Assembly: GCF_000526915.1 (NCBI RefSeq)
Contig: NZ_JAGZ01000001.1
Coordinates: 1-64,000, forward strand
Direction of reading: 5' to 3'
Length of the DNA stretch: 64,000 nt
DNA from: Mycobacterium genavense ATCC 51234
GTDB taxonomy: Bacteria; Actinomycetota; Actinomycetes; Mycobacteriales; Mycobacteriaceae
This document shows, one piece after another, positions 25,301 to 45,486 of this stretch (within the stretch, counting starts at the first letter, position 1; each line of letters starts with the position of its first letter). The translations under genes were made by a program, and so were the position numbers. The notes under the pieces are model-generated. The model was not told the DNA's origin and did not search any database. It saw only the letters and a list, made by a program, of their open reading frames with translations.

Positions 25301-25909
25301 CACCAGCAGCACGATCACGACGATGTGCATCGCGAAACCGAGGTTCTCGCCGAACGTCTCGGCCGCGGTGTTGTCGCCGGCGGCGATATCGGCGGCGTTC
25401 CAGAACGCGGCCAGCACCATTTGGCCGAGCAGCACCCACCAAGCGATGCGCTTGCGAGCGGTCAGCGCCGCCGCCAGCAGCGCCAGCACGAAGGACCACG
25501 CGATGCTGGTGTCGGGGAAGTTGAACAGGTAGTCGTTGATGAACTCCCGTGGAGCCTTGACCAGCCACCGGATCAGGGGCGACACGCTGCCGATCAACGA
25601 CAGGGTGGCGATGACGCCAACGGTCCAGCCGGCCGCTGCCGGTACCCACCAATACCGGGAACTCGACCGGCTGCCCGAACGAGGCCTCGAGGCAGCAGAA
25701 GCGAGAGTCACAGACCGCGAGGATAAGCCTTTCCTCCGTGAAATGCCTGGCAAAGCGCCAATCGGCGGCGAGACGAATTGTCGGTCCGGGCGGGCGCGAG
25801 CACCCCGGCCGAGCAGCTCAAATGCTCGAAGACGCCCGATGGCTGCTAGACTTGCGCGGCGACCATCCCGGCCTCGGCCTGGGACAGTTAAGTGGAGTCC
25901 CGCTCCCAC
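22376..25909 (-). CDS. lysX: Bifunctional lysyl-tRNA synthetase / lysyl-phosphatidylglycerol synthase (LysX)
   Basis: Membrane protein that makes lysyl-tRNA and transfers lysine to phosphatidylglycerol, giving resistance to cationic peptides; M. tuberculosis LysX is 1172 residues, this one 1177. N-terminal third: about six TM helices ([20 protein letters not shown] onward), then the MprF-like DUF2156 transferase domain ([38 protein letters not shown]). C-terminal half: OB-fold anticodon domain ([24 protein letters not shown]), class II motif 2 [20 protein letters not shown] and motif 3 [16 protein letters not shown]. The GTG at 25909 aligns with the known N-terminus (GLHLTVPG). Divergent from infC. 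Intact over 3.5 kb. Confidence 0.95.
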   Translation of the reverse strand: MGAGLHLTVPGRGRDGRRASLAAIGRLRAFELLGRGARARPDRQFVSPPIGALPGISRRKGLSSRSVTLASAASRPRSGSRSSSRYWWVPAAAGWTVGVIATLSLIGSVSPLIRWLVKAPREFINDYLFNFPDTSIAWSFVLALLAAALTARKRIAWWVLLGQMVLAAFWNAADIAAGDNTAAETFGENLGFAMHIVVIVLLVLSYREFWAKVRRAALFKAAAVLVVGDVIGILLSWGLVELFPGSLARQDRLGYVANRVVGFALADPDLFTGKPHVLLNAIFGLFGALALIAAAIVLFQSQRADNALTGEDESAIRGLLELYGKNDSLGYFATRRDKSVVFAHSGRAAITYRVEVGVCLASGDPVGDPRAWPQAVDAWLALCKTYGWAPGVMGASSQGAQAYRERGLNALELGDEAILRTSDFRLSGPNMRGVRQAVTRARRAGLTVRIRRHRDITAEEMAETIARANAWRDTQSERGFSMALGRLGDPADGECLLVEALDRDEQVVAMLSLVPWGSTGVSLDLMRRSPQSPNGTNEFMVSELALNAESLGINRVSLNFAMFRSAFEQGAQLGAGPIARLWRGLLLFFSRWWQLETLYRSNMKYQPEWVPRYACYEDARLIPRVGVASAMAEGFLVLPFSRRDKVHTGHHPAVPARLAESGLLHEDGSAPDVSGLKRGDEVDSEEYHRRLPEQVRVRLEKLKSLQHNGIDAYPVGSAPTHTVAQALDSDDQDTVSVAGRILRICDFGGVLFAELRDWSGEMQVLLDNSRLESGRTADFTAAIDLGDLVEMTGRMGFSKRGTRSLIVGDWRMVGKCLRPLPNKWKGLTDPEARVRTRYVDLAVNAESRNLVTTRSNVLCSVRETLFAKDFIEVETPILQPIHGGAAARPFVTHINTYDMDLFLRIAPELYLKRLCVGGVERVFELGRAFRNEGVDFSHNPEFTLLEAYQAHADYRVWIDGCRELIQNAAEAANGAPTVLRPHPEHGDGHLEPVDISGEWPVKSVHDAVSEALGEHINPNTSLGELRKLSDRARIPYRDHWDAGAVVLELYEHLVEERTEAPTFYIDFPTSGSPLTRPHRSQPGVAERWDLVAWGVELGTAYSELTDPVEQRRRLLAQSLLAAGGDPEAIELDEDFLQAMEYAMPPTGGLGMGIDRLVMLITGRSIRETLPFPLAKPH

Positions 25910-25951
25910 CGCGAGCCGCGAATCATTTCAAGGCGCAGCGGTCCGGTCACC

Positions 25952-26137
25952 GGCATCGCGAGATGCCTGTTTCGCGCATGGCGCGGACGGCTTGGAGGTA
26001 TTTCGGGCCGTGATCGGTCGGCATTGGGCCCTGCTGCTGCAGGGCTTTTTGCTGATGGTGTGGTGTTCCACCGCTGAATCCCAACGGGCCGGACCTCGGT
26101 CGCAGCGCGACCACGAAAGCCCAACAAGGGAGGCCCC
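25952..26137 (+). promoter_or_regulatory. infC leader: leader ORF, hairpin and intrinsic terminator (candidate attenuator)
   Basis: The long leader of infC holds, in order: a perfect hairpin GGCATC-GCGA-GATGCC (25952-25967); a short ORF reading MPVSRMARTAWRYFGP (ATG 25963 or 25978, TGA 26011), whose last codons are Trp-Arg-Tyr-Phe; and 15 bases later an intrinsic-terminator shape GCCCTGC-TGCT-GCAGGGC followed by five Ts (26028-26050). The infC Shine-Dalgarno AAGGGAGG lies at 26126-26133. A candidate -10 TAGACT is near 25850. This order suggests transcription attenuation; mechanism and use of the short ORF are inferred. Confidence 0.6.
26028..26050 (+). terminator. Intrinsic terminator upstream of infC
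   Basis: Seven-base-pair GC-rich stem GCCCTGC/GCAGGGC with a TGCT loop and TTTTT immediately after. Factor-independent terminators of this classical form are uncommon in mycobacteria. It lies about 88 bases before the infC start codon, inside the transcript leader. Confidence 0.75.
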
Positions 26138-26755
<618 letters not shown>

Positions 26756-26786
26756 CCTGACCGCGAAACTAAGAACTAGAGGAAAC

Positions 26787-26981
26787 ATGCCCAAGACCAA
26801 GTCCCACAGCGGGGCGACCAAGCGGTTCCAGCGTACCGGGACCGGAAAGATCGTCCGCCAGAAAGCCAACCGTCGCCACCTGCTCGAGCACAAGCCGAGC
26901 AAGCGCACCCGCCGGCTCGACGGCCGCACCGAGGTCGCGGCCAACGACACCAAGCGCATCAACGCGATGCTGAACGGCTGA
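26787..26981 (+). CDS. rpmI: 50S ribosomal protein L35
   Basis: Small basic ribosomal protein of 64 residues, the standard mycobacterial length. [21 protein letters not shown] and [16 protein letters not shown] are diagnostic. The Shine-Dalgarno AGAGGAAAC directly precedes ATG 26787. It lies 31 bases after infC and 54 before rplT, in the conserved IF3-L35-L20 operon. Confidence 0.97.
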   Translation: MPKTKSHSGATKRFQRTGTGKIVRQKANRRHLLEHKPSKRTRRLDGRTEVAANDTKRINAMLNG

Positions 26982-27035
26982 CCAGCCGACCGCCGGCACC
27001 CGACCATTTACGTCTGAACGAGAGTAGGAATATCC

Positions 27036-27425
27036 ATGGCACGCGTGAAGCGGGCAGTCAACGCCCACAAGAAGAGGCGCAGCGTCCTGACGGCCTCGAA
27101 AGGCTATCGTGGCCAGCGGTCTCGGCTCTACCGCAAAGCCAAAGAGCAGCAACTGCATTCGTTGCAGTACGCGTATCGCGACCGCCGGGCGCGCAAGGGC
27201 GAGTTCCGCAAGTTGTGGATCTCGCGGATCAACGCGGCGGCACGCGCCAACGACATCACCTACAACCGGCTGATCCAGGGCCTCAAGGCCGCCGGGGTGG
27301 AAGTCGACCGCAAGAACCTCGCCGACATCGCGATCACCGACCCGGCCGCGTTCGCCGCGCTGGTCGACGTCGCCCGGGCGGCACTGCCCAAAGACGTCAA
27401 CGCGCCCTCCGGAGAAGCTGCCTAA
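27036..27425 (+). CDS. rplT: 50S ribosomal protein L20
   Basis: 129-residue L20, needed for early 50S assembly and, in other bacteria, a translational or transcriptional repressor of its own operon. The long basic N-terminal helix is typical ([34 protein letters not shown]), and the globular C-terminus has [23 protein letters not shown] 27036 follows GAGTAGGAATATCC. Autoregulation of this operon by L20 has not been shown for mycobacteria, but the leader before infC offers a site for it. Confidence 0.97.
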   Translation: MARVKRAVNAHKKRRSVLTASKGYRGQRSRLYRKAKEQQLHSLQYAYRDRRARKGEFRKLWISRINAAARANDITYNRLIQGLKAAGVEVDRKNLADIAITDPAAFAALVDVARAALPKDVNAPSGEAA

Positions 27426-27430
27426 CCCCC

Positions 27431-28222
27431 GTGCTCACCGAGCGCTCGGCCCGGGTGGCCGCGGCGGTCAAGTTGCATCGCCATGTCGTGCGGCGGCGCG
27501 CGAACCAGTTCCTGGCCGAGGGCCAAAACCTGGTCGAGGCCGCGTCGGCGCGCGGATTGATCCGCGAGGTGTTCGTCACCGAACTCGCCGCGCAGCGGCA
27601 CGCGACATTGCTGGCCGCCCAGCAGTGTCCGATCCACGTGGTCACCGAGCGTGCGGCAAAAGCCTTGTCCGACACCGCTACTCCGGCGGGCCTGGTGGCT
27701 GTGTGCGACCTGCCGGCGACCGGCCTGCAGCAGGCGCTGGCCGGCTTACCCCGGCTGGTCGCGGTCGCCGTCGAGATCGGCGAGCCGGGCAACGCGGGCA
27801 CGCTGATCCGCCTGGCCGACGCCATGGGTGCGGCGGCGGTGATCCTCGCCGGGCACAGCGTGGACCCCTACAACGGCAAGTGCCTGCGCGCGTCGGCCGG
27901 CAGCATCTTCTCGCTGCCGGTCGTCGCCGACCCCGACGTCGACGCGGTGCTGGCCGCGGTCCGCGCCGCCGGGCTGCAGGCGCTGGCCACCACCGTTGAC
28001 GGCGGCACCCGCCTGGACGAAGCCGGCGAGCTGCTGGGCAGGCCGACGGCGTGGCTGTTCGGCCCCGAATCGCACGGCTTGCCCGAAGAGATCACCGACC
28101 AGGCCGACCACCGGGTGCGTATCCCGATGTCGGGCGGTGCGGAGAGCCTGAATGTGGCTGCTGCCGCGGCGATCTGCCTGTACCAGAGCGCGCAGGCGCT
28201 GGGCGTGTTGCAGGGTTTTTGA
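27431..28222 (+). CDS. tsnR: SpoU/TrmH-family rRNA 2'-O-methyltransferase (TsnR-like, Rv1644)
   Basis: SAM-dependent RNA ribose methyltransferase with a trefoil-knot SPOUT fold, 263 residues. The N-terminal substrate-binding domain (VKLHRHVVRRRANQFLAEGQNLVEAA) is followed by the three SPOUT motifs: motif 1 EIGEPGNAGTLIRLADAMGA, motif 2 WLFGPESHGLPEE, motif 3 VRIPMSGGAESLNVAAAAAICLY. Annotated as TsnR in M. tuberculosis by similarity to thiostrepton-resistance methylase; 23S rRNA is the likely target, but the exact nucleotide is unknown. GTG at 27431, five bases after rplT, is the start; the open frame upstream overlaps rplT without similarity. Confidence 0.9.
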   Translation: MLTERSARVAAAVKLHRHVVRRRANQFLAEGQNLVEAASARGLIREVFVTELAAQRHATLLAAQQCPIHVVTERAAKALSDTATPAGLVAVCDLPATGLQQALAGLPRLVAVAVEIGEPGNAGTLIRLADAMGAAAVILAGHSVDPYNGKCLRASAGSIFSLPVVADPDVDAVLAAVRAAGLQALATTVDGGTRLDEAGELLGRPTAWLFGPESHGLPEEITDQADHRVRIPMSGGAESLNVAAAAAICLYQSAQALGVLQGF

Positions 28223-28228
28223 GCGGCC

Positions 28229-29260
28229 CTACGCCGCCCTTTTGCGGCCGCCGGCGGGGCGCAGCCCGGCCAGCGACAGCGTGGTGTGCATCAGCGAACC
28301 GGCCCGCTCGATCAGCGACTTAGTGCGAAGGGAACCCGGGGGCCAATAGTGCATCGGCAACCCGCGGCGATCCCGCGGCGGCGCCATGAACTCGGGCGCC
28401 TCGACCAGCGGCGCGTCGATCGGAGCCCGGCCCTCGGCGCGGCGGTAGGCGGCCAACGCCCGCGGGTGCAACCGGATTTCGTCGGGCACCGCCAGGAACG
28501 CCAGCTCGATCAGCTTGCCGAAGATCCGCAGCAGGATCTCGTCACCGGGCGTCCAGCGCAGGCCCGCCTTCTCGCGCACCGGAGGGTCGAACAGCCCGGC
28601 CGCGATCCAGCGCTGTCCGGCCACCAGCGGCTTGAAGATCTGGTCCCAGATCGGCGTGGGCATCAGCACGAACTTCGGTTTCGGGATGCGGGTCCGCAAG
28701 ATGTCCAGCGTCGCCTGGTTGATCTCCAGCTCGTCGCGGCAGACCCGGTCCCAGTACTCCTGGAATTCCTCCCACGACTTGGGCACCGGCCGCATGCTCA
28801 TGCCGTACATCGGGTACCACTGCACGTGTTCGTCGAACAGCTGCCGCTTCTCGGCCTCGGTGAGGCCGCCGCAGAATTACTCGGCGACCTTGACGATCAG
28901 CATGAAGAACGTGGCGTGCGCCCAGTAGAAGGTCTCGGGGTTCAGCGCGTGGTAGCGACGCCCTTCGGCATCAATTCCCTTGATGGTGTCGTGGTAGCGC
29001 TTGATCTGCTCACCGGTCAGGGCCGCGCGATCGCCGTCGTAGACCACACCCATGATCGGGTACACCGACCGCGCCACCCGCTGCAGCGGCTCGCGCAGCA
29101 CGATCGAGTGCTCCTCGACGCCCGCACCGAGCTGGGGGTACATGTTCTGGATCGCCCCGATCCAGAAGCCCATCATTCCGGTGCGCAGGTCGCCAAAGTA
29201 CTTCCAGGTAAGGGAATCTGGCCCCAGTGGGTCGGCGGACGTAGTCGATGCGATCGTCAT
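28229..29260 (-). pseudogene. DUF2236/MpaB-like oxygenase, Rv1645c-like, nonsense mutation
   Basis: Rv1645c belongs to the DUF2236 family (oxygenase MpaB/latex-clearing-like heme proteins). The N-terminal half reads from ATG 29260 (AGGAGG five bases upstream): DSLTWKYFGDLRTGMMGFWIGAIQNMYPQL, REPLQRVARSVYPIMG and YHALNPETFYWAHATFF. It stops at TAA 28879-28877 after VKVAE. The same frame goes on with FCGGLTEAEKRQLFDEHVQWYPMYG and runs to TAG 28229. Total intended length about 343 residues, with the stop at about 128. The conserved His-containing segment YWAHATFF lies before the stop and the RPVP region after it. It has a well-formed promoter and operator palindrome upstream. Confidence 0.85.
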
Positions 29261-29290
29261 CACGACCTCCTACTTCCTGACTGAGCCCAC

Positions 29291-29319
29291 GATAAATTTG
29301 ACAACGCACGTTGTCTACG
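29291..29319 (-). promoter_or_regulatory. Promoter and 16-bp operator palindrome of Rv1645c-like gene
   Basis: GACAACG-CA-CGTTGTC at 29300-29315 is a perfect 7+7 palindrome with a 2-base centre, typical of a TetR-family site. On the minus strand it overlaps a good sigma-A promoter: TAGACA, 17 bases, TATCGT (about 29318 down to 29290). The position over the -35 and spacer suggests repression. No regulator gene is adjacent. Confidence 0.65.
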
Positions 29320-29450
29320 ATTTCGGCGGGTGCGGCGCCAAGGCGTTACCGAGATTCCACGCCCGCGTCGCAGCGGCTTAATCAGTCGCTTTGATGCGAC
29401 GTCTGACACAAACCGGACGCGCGTCATTGCCCGGCTTCGGTGAAACTACT

Positions 29451-29462
29451 TACCCTTGCCGG
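29451..29462 (+). promoter_or_regulatory. Leaderless promoter of the cyclase gene
   Basis: TACCCT (29451-29456) matches the TANNNT -10 pattern and is followed after six bases by GTG 29463. The spacing is the same as before both MFS genes (6171, 7621). No Shine-Dalgarno is present, so initiation on a leaderless transcript is likely. Confidence 0.5.
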
Positions 29463-30316
29463 GTGGAACTCGCGCCGCGCGATCCCGAACCGGAGGAGTC
29501 CTTCGACACGGACCCGGAATCGGCGGCGACGACGTCTCCCTGGCGCAACCTGGTGACAGAGCGCCAATCGCAGCCCGGGCGTGGTGGCGTTCACCCGGCG
29601 GGCGCGACGAATGCTGCCCGGATCCCGAATTCGGTGACCCGCTCTCGACGGCCGGCGACGGTGGCCCGCGCGCCGCGGCCCGAGCCGCCGATCGGCTGCT
29701 GGGGGATCGCGACGCGGCGTCGCACGAGGTCAGTTTGAGCGTGCTGCAGGTCTGGCAGGCGCTGACCGAGGCGGTGTCGCGCCGGCCGGCGAATCCGGAG
29801 GTGACGCTGGTCTTCACCGACCTGGTCGGCTTCTCGACGTGGTCGCTGCAAGCCGGTGACGACGCCGCGCTGACCCTGCTGCGCCGGGTGGCGCGCGCCG
29901 TCGAGCCGCCGCTGGTCGACGCGGGCGGGCACATCGTCAAACGGATGGGCGACGGCATCATGGCGGTGTTCCGTCATCCGGACGTCGCGGTGCGGGCCGT
30001 GCTGGCCGCCGACCGCGCGATGCGACAGGTCGAGGTCGATGGCTATCGGCCGCGGATGCGGGTCGGGATCCATACCGGCCGGCCGCAGCGGTTGGCCGCC
30101 GACTGGCTCGGCGTCGACGTCAACATCGCCGCTCGGGTGATGGACCGGGCCACCAAAGGCGGGATCATGATTTCGGGTACGGCGCTGGACCTGATCGGAC
30201 AAACCGAGTTGGACGCCCTGGGCGTCGTCGCCAAACGTGCACGTAAATCCGTGTTTACGCCCAAGACGCCGGGCGTCCCGCCGGACTTGGCGATCTACCG
30301 TCTCGAATACTCTTAG
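29463..30316 (+). pseudogene. Class III adenylate cyclase, Rv1647/Ma1120-like, N-terminal frameshifts
   Basis: Class IIIc-type soluble adenylyl cyclase. The catalytic domain (about 29800-30270) is open: VTLVFTDLVGFSTWS with the first metal Asp, GGHIVKRMGDGIMAVF with the second, VGIHTG and GVDVNIAARVMDRA with the transition-state Asn/Arg. The N-terminal region is spread over three frames: ELAPRDPEPEESFDTDPES from GTG 29463, then SPGVVAFTRRARRMLPG one frame on (from about 29575), then DPEFGDPLSTAG one further (from about 29622). GC3 usage supports each piece in turn. The intact catalytic frame starts upstream of these shifts, so an internal start could still give an active fragment. The M. avium homologue Ma1120 is a characterised cyclase. 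Confidence 0.75.
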
Positions 30317-30364
30317 CAACTTGACAGCGTCCCATCACGGGGACGAAACAATTTAGCCCGCATA

Positions 30365-32354
<1,990 letters not shown>

Positions 32355-32355
<1 letters not shown>

Positions 32356-34850
32356 TGCGAATTCCGTACAGCTGGCTGCGTGAGGTCGTCGCCACCGGGG
32401 CGCCGGGCTGGGATGTCGGTGCCGCCGAACTCGAGCAGACGCTGGTGCGCATCGGCCACGAAGTCGAGGACGTCGTCACGCTGGGCCCGGTCGACGGCCC
32501 GCTGACGGTCGGCCGGGTGTCGGCCATCAAGGAGCTCACCGAATTCAAAAAGCCGATCCGGGCCTGCCTGGTCGACGTCGGCGAAGGCGAAGATCGCGGA
32601 ATCGTATGCGGTGCAACGAACTTCGCGGTCGGCGTTCTGGTGGTGGTGGCGCTGCCCGGCACCACGCTACCCGGCGGCTTCGCGATCACCGCCCGCAAGA
32701 CCTACGGCCGCAACTCCGACGGCATGATCTGCTCGGCAGCCGAACTTGGTTTGGGCGCAGACCGTTCCGGCATTCTGGTGCTGCCACCGGGAACCGCCGA
32801 CCCGGGCGATAGCGGCGCCGACGTGCTCGGACTAGACGACGTGGTCTTCCATCTGGCCATCACCCCCGACCGCGGCTACTGCATGTCGGTGCGCGGCCTG
32901 GCCCGCGAGATCGCCAACGCCTACGACTTAAACTTCGTCGATCCGGCGTCCGATGCCATGGTCAAGCCGTTGCCGGCCGACGGACCGGCGTGGCCGTTGA
33001 CCGTGCAGGCGCAGACCGGGGTGCGACGGCTCGCGTTGCGGCCGGTCACCGGGATCGATCCGGCCGCGGTGTCGCCGTGGTGGCTGCAGCGCCGGCTGCT
33101 GCTGTCCGGCATCCGTGCCACCTCCCCGGCCGTGGACGTGACCAACTACGTGATGGTGGAGCTGGGTCACCCGATGCACGCCCACGACCGCAACCGCATC
33201 ACCGGGGAGTTCAAGGTGCGTTTCGCGGAGCCCGACGAGACGGTCGTCACGCTGGATGACGTTGAGCGCAAACTAGATCCGACCGACGTGCTGATCGTCG
33301 ACGACGTCGCGACCACCGCGATCGGCGGCGTGATGGGCGCGGCCAGCACCGAGGTGCGCGCGGATTCCACCGACGTGCTGTTGGAGGCCGCGGTGTGGGA
33401 CCCGGCCGCAGTGTCGCGCACCCAGCGGCGGCTGCACCTGCCCAGCGAGGCCGCCCGCCGCTACGAGCGCACCGTGGACCCGGCCATTTCGGTGGCCGCC
33501 CTGGACCGCTGTGCGGCGCTGCTGGCCGACATCACCGGCGCGGCGGTGTCGCCCACCCTGACCGACTGGCGCGGGGATCCACCGCGCGACGACTGGTCGC
33601 AGCCGGCGATCTCGATTGCCGCCGACCTGCCCGACCGTGTCGCGGGCGTGACCTACGCTGCGGGCACCACCGCCCGGCGGCTCACCCAAATCGGCGCTGT
33701 GGTAACCGAACACGGCGACACGCTGACCGTGACACCGCCCAGCTGGCGGCCCGATCTGCTGCAGCCCGCCGACCTGGTCGAGGAGGTGCTGCGGCTGGAG
33801 GGGCTGGAAGTCGTCCCGTCGGTGCTGCCGTCGACGCCGGCCGGCGGCGGCCTGACGCCGACGCAGAAACGCCGGCGCGCGATCGGCAAGGCGCTCGCGC
33901 AATCCGGGTACGTCGAGATCCTGCCGACCCCGTTCTTGCCGGCCGGCGTGTTCGATCTGTGGGGCCTGCCGGCCGACGATCCGCGCCGCACGGCGACGCG
34001 GGTGCTCAACCCGCTGGACGCCGATCGTCCGGAGCTGGCTACCACGCTGCTGCCCGGATTGCTGGAAGCATTGGGGCGCAACGTGTCCCGTGGGCTGGTC
34101 GACGCCGCGCTGTACGCCGTCGCGCAGGTGGTGCAGCCGACCGCGCAGACCCGCGGGGTCGCGCTGATCCCGGTCGACCGCCGCCCGACCGATGATGAGA
34201 TCGCGATGCTCGACGCGTCGCTGCCTCGCCAGCCCCAGCACGTCGCCGCGGTGTTGGCCGGGCTGCGCGAACCGCGCGGCCCGTGGGGGCCGGGCCGTCG
34301 CGTCGAGGCCGCCGACGCCCTGGAGGCGGTGCGAATCATCGCCCGCGCCAGCGGAATCGACGTCACCCTGCGGTCGTCGCAGTACCTGCCGTGGCATCTC
34401 GGGCGGTGCGCCGAGGTCCTCGTCGGACAGACCGTCATCGGCCACGCGGGTCAGCTGCATCCGGCCGTCATCGAGCGGGCCGGTCTGCCGAAGGGGACCT
34501 GCGCCCTGGAACTCAACCTCGATGCGCTGCCGATCGCCGAGCTGCTGCCGGCGCCGAAGGTGTCGCCGTTCCCGGCCGTCTTCCAGGACGTCAGCCTGGT
34601 GGTGGCCGCGGACGTGCCCGCCCAGGCGGTGGCCGCCGCGGTGCGCGAGGGCGCCGGCGACCTGCTGGAAGACATGCAGCTGTTCGACGTGTTCACCGGG
34701 CCGCAGATCGGCGAGGACCGCAAGTCGCTGACCTTCGCGCTGCGGTTCCGCGCGCCGGATCGCACGCTGACCGAAGACGACGCCAGTGCCGCCCGCGATG
34801 CCGCGGTGCGCCACGCCGCCGAGCTGCTGGGCGCCGAAATACGCGCCTAG
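32355..34850 (+). CDS. pheT: Phenylalanyl-tRNA synthetase beta chain
   Basis: Editing and tRNA-binding subunit of PheRS, 831 residues, usual length. Order of domains: N-terminal B1 with the EMAP-like tRNA-binding OB fold (about 40-150; [19 protein letters not shown]), B3/B4 editing domain ([38 protein letters not shown]), B5 helix-turn-helix, a catalytic-like domain ([15 protein letters not shown] onward) and a C-terminal ferredoxin-like anticodon-binding domain ([41 protein letters not shown]). Starts at ATG 32355 directly coupled to pheS. Its TAG overlaps the stop of the convergent MFS-cNMP gene by three bases inside CCTAGG. Intact. Confidence 0.96.
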
Positions 34851-36858
34851 GCACGGGCGACGGCGTCGCGCAGTTGCGCGCCGGGCAGCCGCCACAGCAC
34901 GGTGCCGGCCGCGGCGGTGGCGGTCGCGGTGCGGGTCGCGCCGGGCCGCAACACGGCGACTTCGCCGAAGATGCTGCCCGGGCCCAGCGCGCGAATGCGT
35001 TCGCCGCCCCGATCGAAGTCGACGCGCCCGTCCACGATGAAGTACGCGTCGTGGGCGGGATCGTTCTCGCCGAACACCACGGTCGCGGTGTCGTATCCCT
35101 CGGTGGTCGCCGCGGCCGCCAGGTCGCGGATGGCGGCGGCCGGCAGGGCTGCCAACAGCGGCGCATCCGCCAGAGCCGCGTCACGGTCGGCGGTGGCGGG
35201 CATGTTCGCTTGTCGCTCAACGGATGCCGTGTTGATGGTTTGACCGGTCGGGTCGAATCCGGTCAGCACCGTCAGGAAGGCCCGGCGCGGCAAGACCCAG
35301 AGTCGGCAGTCGGACGTCGCGCGCACGGTCGCGGTGCGGGGGGTGTCGCGCAGCAGCGCGAGTTCGCCGAAGAAGTCGCCCGCCCCCAGCGTGCGGACGT
35401 GGCGTCCGTCCACGCACACGTCGAGCGTGCCGGCCTCGACGATGTAGAAGGAATCGCCGTATTCACCTTGGTCGGTGACGACTTCGCCGGCGCCGACCAT
35501 CTCGCGGTGAATCTGGGTGGCGATCCGTTCCCGCAGCACGTTGGTCAGCGGCGCAAACAGTGCGATCTCGTCGAGCGCGTCCACCGGCTGCCGGGTCGCC
35601 GCCACCCAGGCGTCGGTTTGCAGCAACGAGCGCGCCACGGCGACCGTGGCCGACACCACGAGCACCGCCAGCGCCAGCAGGCTGGTGCGCAGTGACCACC
35701 CCTGGGTGACGCGCGTGGTGGCCCACGCTCCCGCGGCCATCGCGAACTGGCTCAGGCCCTCCATCGCCCCGAGCACCCGACCCCCCGCCGACAGCGGAAT
35801 GAGACTTTGGATCTGTACCTGGCCGGCCATCACCACCAGGGCACTGCCGGCGCCGAACGCGATGGTGGCGGCGAGCACGACGGCGTAGTGCGGCGCGGCC
35901 GCCATCAGCGTCAGCGCGAGCGCCATCACCACCCCGGCGACGACGAACCACGGGCCGAGCCGGCACTTGCCGATCGCGCCGAGCGTCAACCCGCCGAGCA
36001 GACCGCCGCCGGCGATCAGCGCGGTGAGCACACCCGGTCCGGCCTGTCCCCAGTGCAGCAGGTCGATGGCCATCGGCACGACGAAAACTTCGCTGGCCGC
36101 GAGCATCAGGAACGCCAGCGCGGTCACGACCACGATCGAACGCACCTGGGGGCCGACGACGGTGCGGACCCCTTTGACGGTCTCGCCCAGCGCATTCCGG
36201 GGACCGTCACCGGGAGCGCCGCGCACCCGTTCCGCACCACCCACCCGCACGGTCGTGACGGCGGCCACGCCACCCAGGGCGAGCACCGCGGCCACGCTGA
36301 GCGCGGCGGTCGGGGAGGTGGCGGCCAGCATCAGCCCACCCGCGACCGGCCCGACCAAGATGCCCAGTTTGTCGGTGGTGCCCAGCGCCGCGTGGGCACG
36401 AACCAGGTCGTCGGGTCGCTGCGTGATGGCCGGCAGCATCGCCGCGGTGGTCGGTCGCACGAACATGTGGTGGTGCCCTCGACCGCGATCACCGCGACCA
36501 GGATGGACACCGCCGGAAAGAATGCCGCCGAGACCGCCGTGATCACGACGGCAGCCAGGCGCGTGGCAAACACCCCGGTGAGGATGCGTTCGTGCGGGAA
36601 TCTGTCGATGACGTAGCCCAGCGTCGGCGACAGCAGCGCGGGGGGTAACACCGCGGCGACGCTGATGGCGCCGACCGCGCCCACGCCCGAGAGGGTGAAC
36701 GCGTACACCGTCGTGACGGTGTACCACATCCATTCCGCGGTGGTCACCAGCCCGCGTCCCACTACCAGCCCACGCAGCTTGGTGTTCCGCGCCGGGGGCG
36801 CGGCGGCGCGCAGGTGCATCAATCCCAAATACCGTGACCGGGTAACGCGGACGTTCAC
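34847..36858 (-). pseudogene. MFS transporter fused to two cyclic-nucleotide-binding domains, frameshifted
   Basis: Unusual fusion: about 400 residues of MFS transporter (TTVYAFTLSGVGAVGAISVAAVLP at the N-terminus, ALGTTDKLGILVGPVAGGLM, GGLLGGLTLGAIG) followed by two cNMP-binding beta-rolls (about 35240-35520: YGDSFYIVEAG, GAGDFFGELALLRDTPRTATVRA; about 34850-35110: DAYFIVDGRVDF, GPGSIFGEVAVLRPGATRTATA). Both keep the phosphate-binding cassette FGE(L/V)A(L/V)LR with R-T-A. A two-base insertion near 36470 (GGCACCACCACATG for GGCACCACCATG) breaks the frame after VSILVAVIAVEGTT, early in the transporter. Start is uncertain: GTG 36858 or ATG 36819. M. tuberculosis has a PE_PGRS gene at this spot instead. 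Confidence 0.82.
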
Positions 36859-36923
36859 GACAGGCGAAAACGAGACACGAGTTGGGGGGCAGTGTCGGCT
36901 GGGGAATGAATTTGCAAACAAGC

Positions 36924-39216
<2,293 letters not shown>

Positions 39217-39220
<4 letters not shown>

Positions 39221-40103
39221 CGATCAGCACCGACGAGTTGCCCACCGGAGTCAAGGCGCAGGTGCTGGCCGAAGCGCTGCCCTGGCTCATCCAGCTGCAC
39301 GGCAAGATCGTCGTGGTCAAATATGGCGGCAACGCGATGACCGACGAGGCGCTGCGGCAGGCGTTCGCCGCCGATATGGCGTTTCTGCGCAATTGCGGCA
39401 TCCACCCCGTCGTTGTGCACGGCGGGGGCCCGCAGATCACCGCGATGCTGCGCCGGCTCGGCATCGACAAGGGCGACTTCAAGGGCGGATTCCGGGTCAC
39501 CACGCCGGAAGTGCTCGACGTCGCGCGGATGGTGCTGTTCGGGCAGGTGGGCCGCGAACTGGTCAACCTGATCAACGCGTACGGGCCGTACGCGGTCGGC
39601 ATCACCGGCGAGGACGCCCAGTTGTTCACCGCGGTGCGGCGCAGCGTCACCGTCGACGGCGTGGCCACCGACATCGGCCTGGTCGGCGACGTCGACACGG
39701 TGAACACCGCCGCGGTGCTGGATCTCATTGCGGCGCGGCGTATTCCGGTGGTGTCCACGCTGGCGCCCGATGCCGAGGGGGTGGTGCACAACATCAACGC
39801 CGACACCGCCGCGGCTGCGCTGGCCGAGGCGCTGGGCGCCGAAAAGCTGTTGATGCTCACCGATGTCGAGGGCCTGTACACCAGCTGGCCGGACCGCGAT
39901 TCGCTGGTCAGCGAAATCGACACCGCCACATTGGCGCAACTGCTACCCACGTTGGAGGCGGGCATGATCCCGAAAATTGAGGCCTGTCTCAGGGCAGTCT
40001 CGGGCGGCGTGCCCAGCGCCCACGTCATCGACGGCAGGGTTGAGCACTGCGTGCTGGTGGAGTTGTTCACCGACGCGGGCACCGGCACGAAGGTGGTGCC
40101 GGC

Positions 40104-40107
<4 letters not shown>
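39217..40107 (+). CDS. argB: Acetylglutamate kinase
   Basis: Phosphorylates N-acetylglutamate, usually the arginine-feedback-controlled step. 296 residues, amino-acid-kinase fold: [10 protein letters not shown] (phosphate loop), [57 protein letters not shown] and [10 protein letters not shown]. An N-terminal helix ([21 protein letters not shown]), as in arginine-sensitive hexameric enzymes, is present. Start ATG 39217 overlaps argJ's TGA (ATGA). Confidence 0.96.
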
Positions 40108-42702
<2,595 letters not shown>

Positions 42703-42713
42703 GAGATTGATTC

Positions 42714-45343
<2,630 letters not shown>

Positions 45344-45486
45344 CGCGTAACCCCGATTTGCTGTGGGCATTGTCTCAGGTCAGGGCATTATTGCGGCGGC
45401 GCTGCCCTCGAAGGAATAAGCTTGCAGCTCGAAGCCTCCGGCTTGAACCCGTCGACCTGCATGTTCGTCACCAAGGGGTGGGACCA

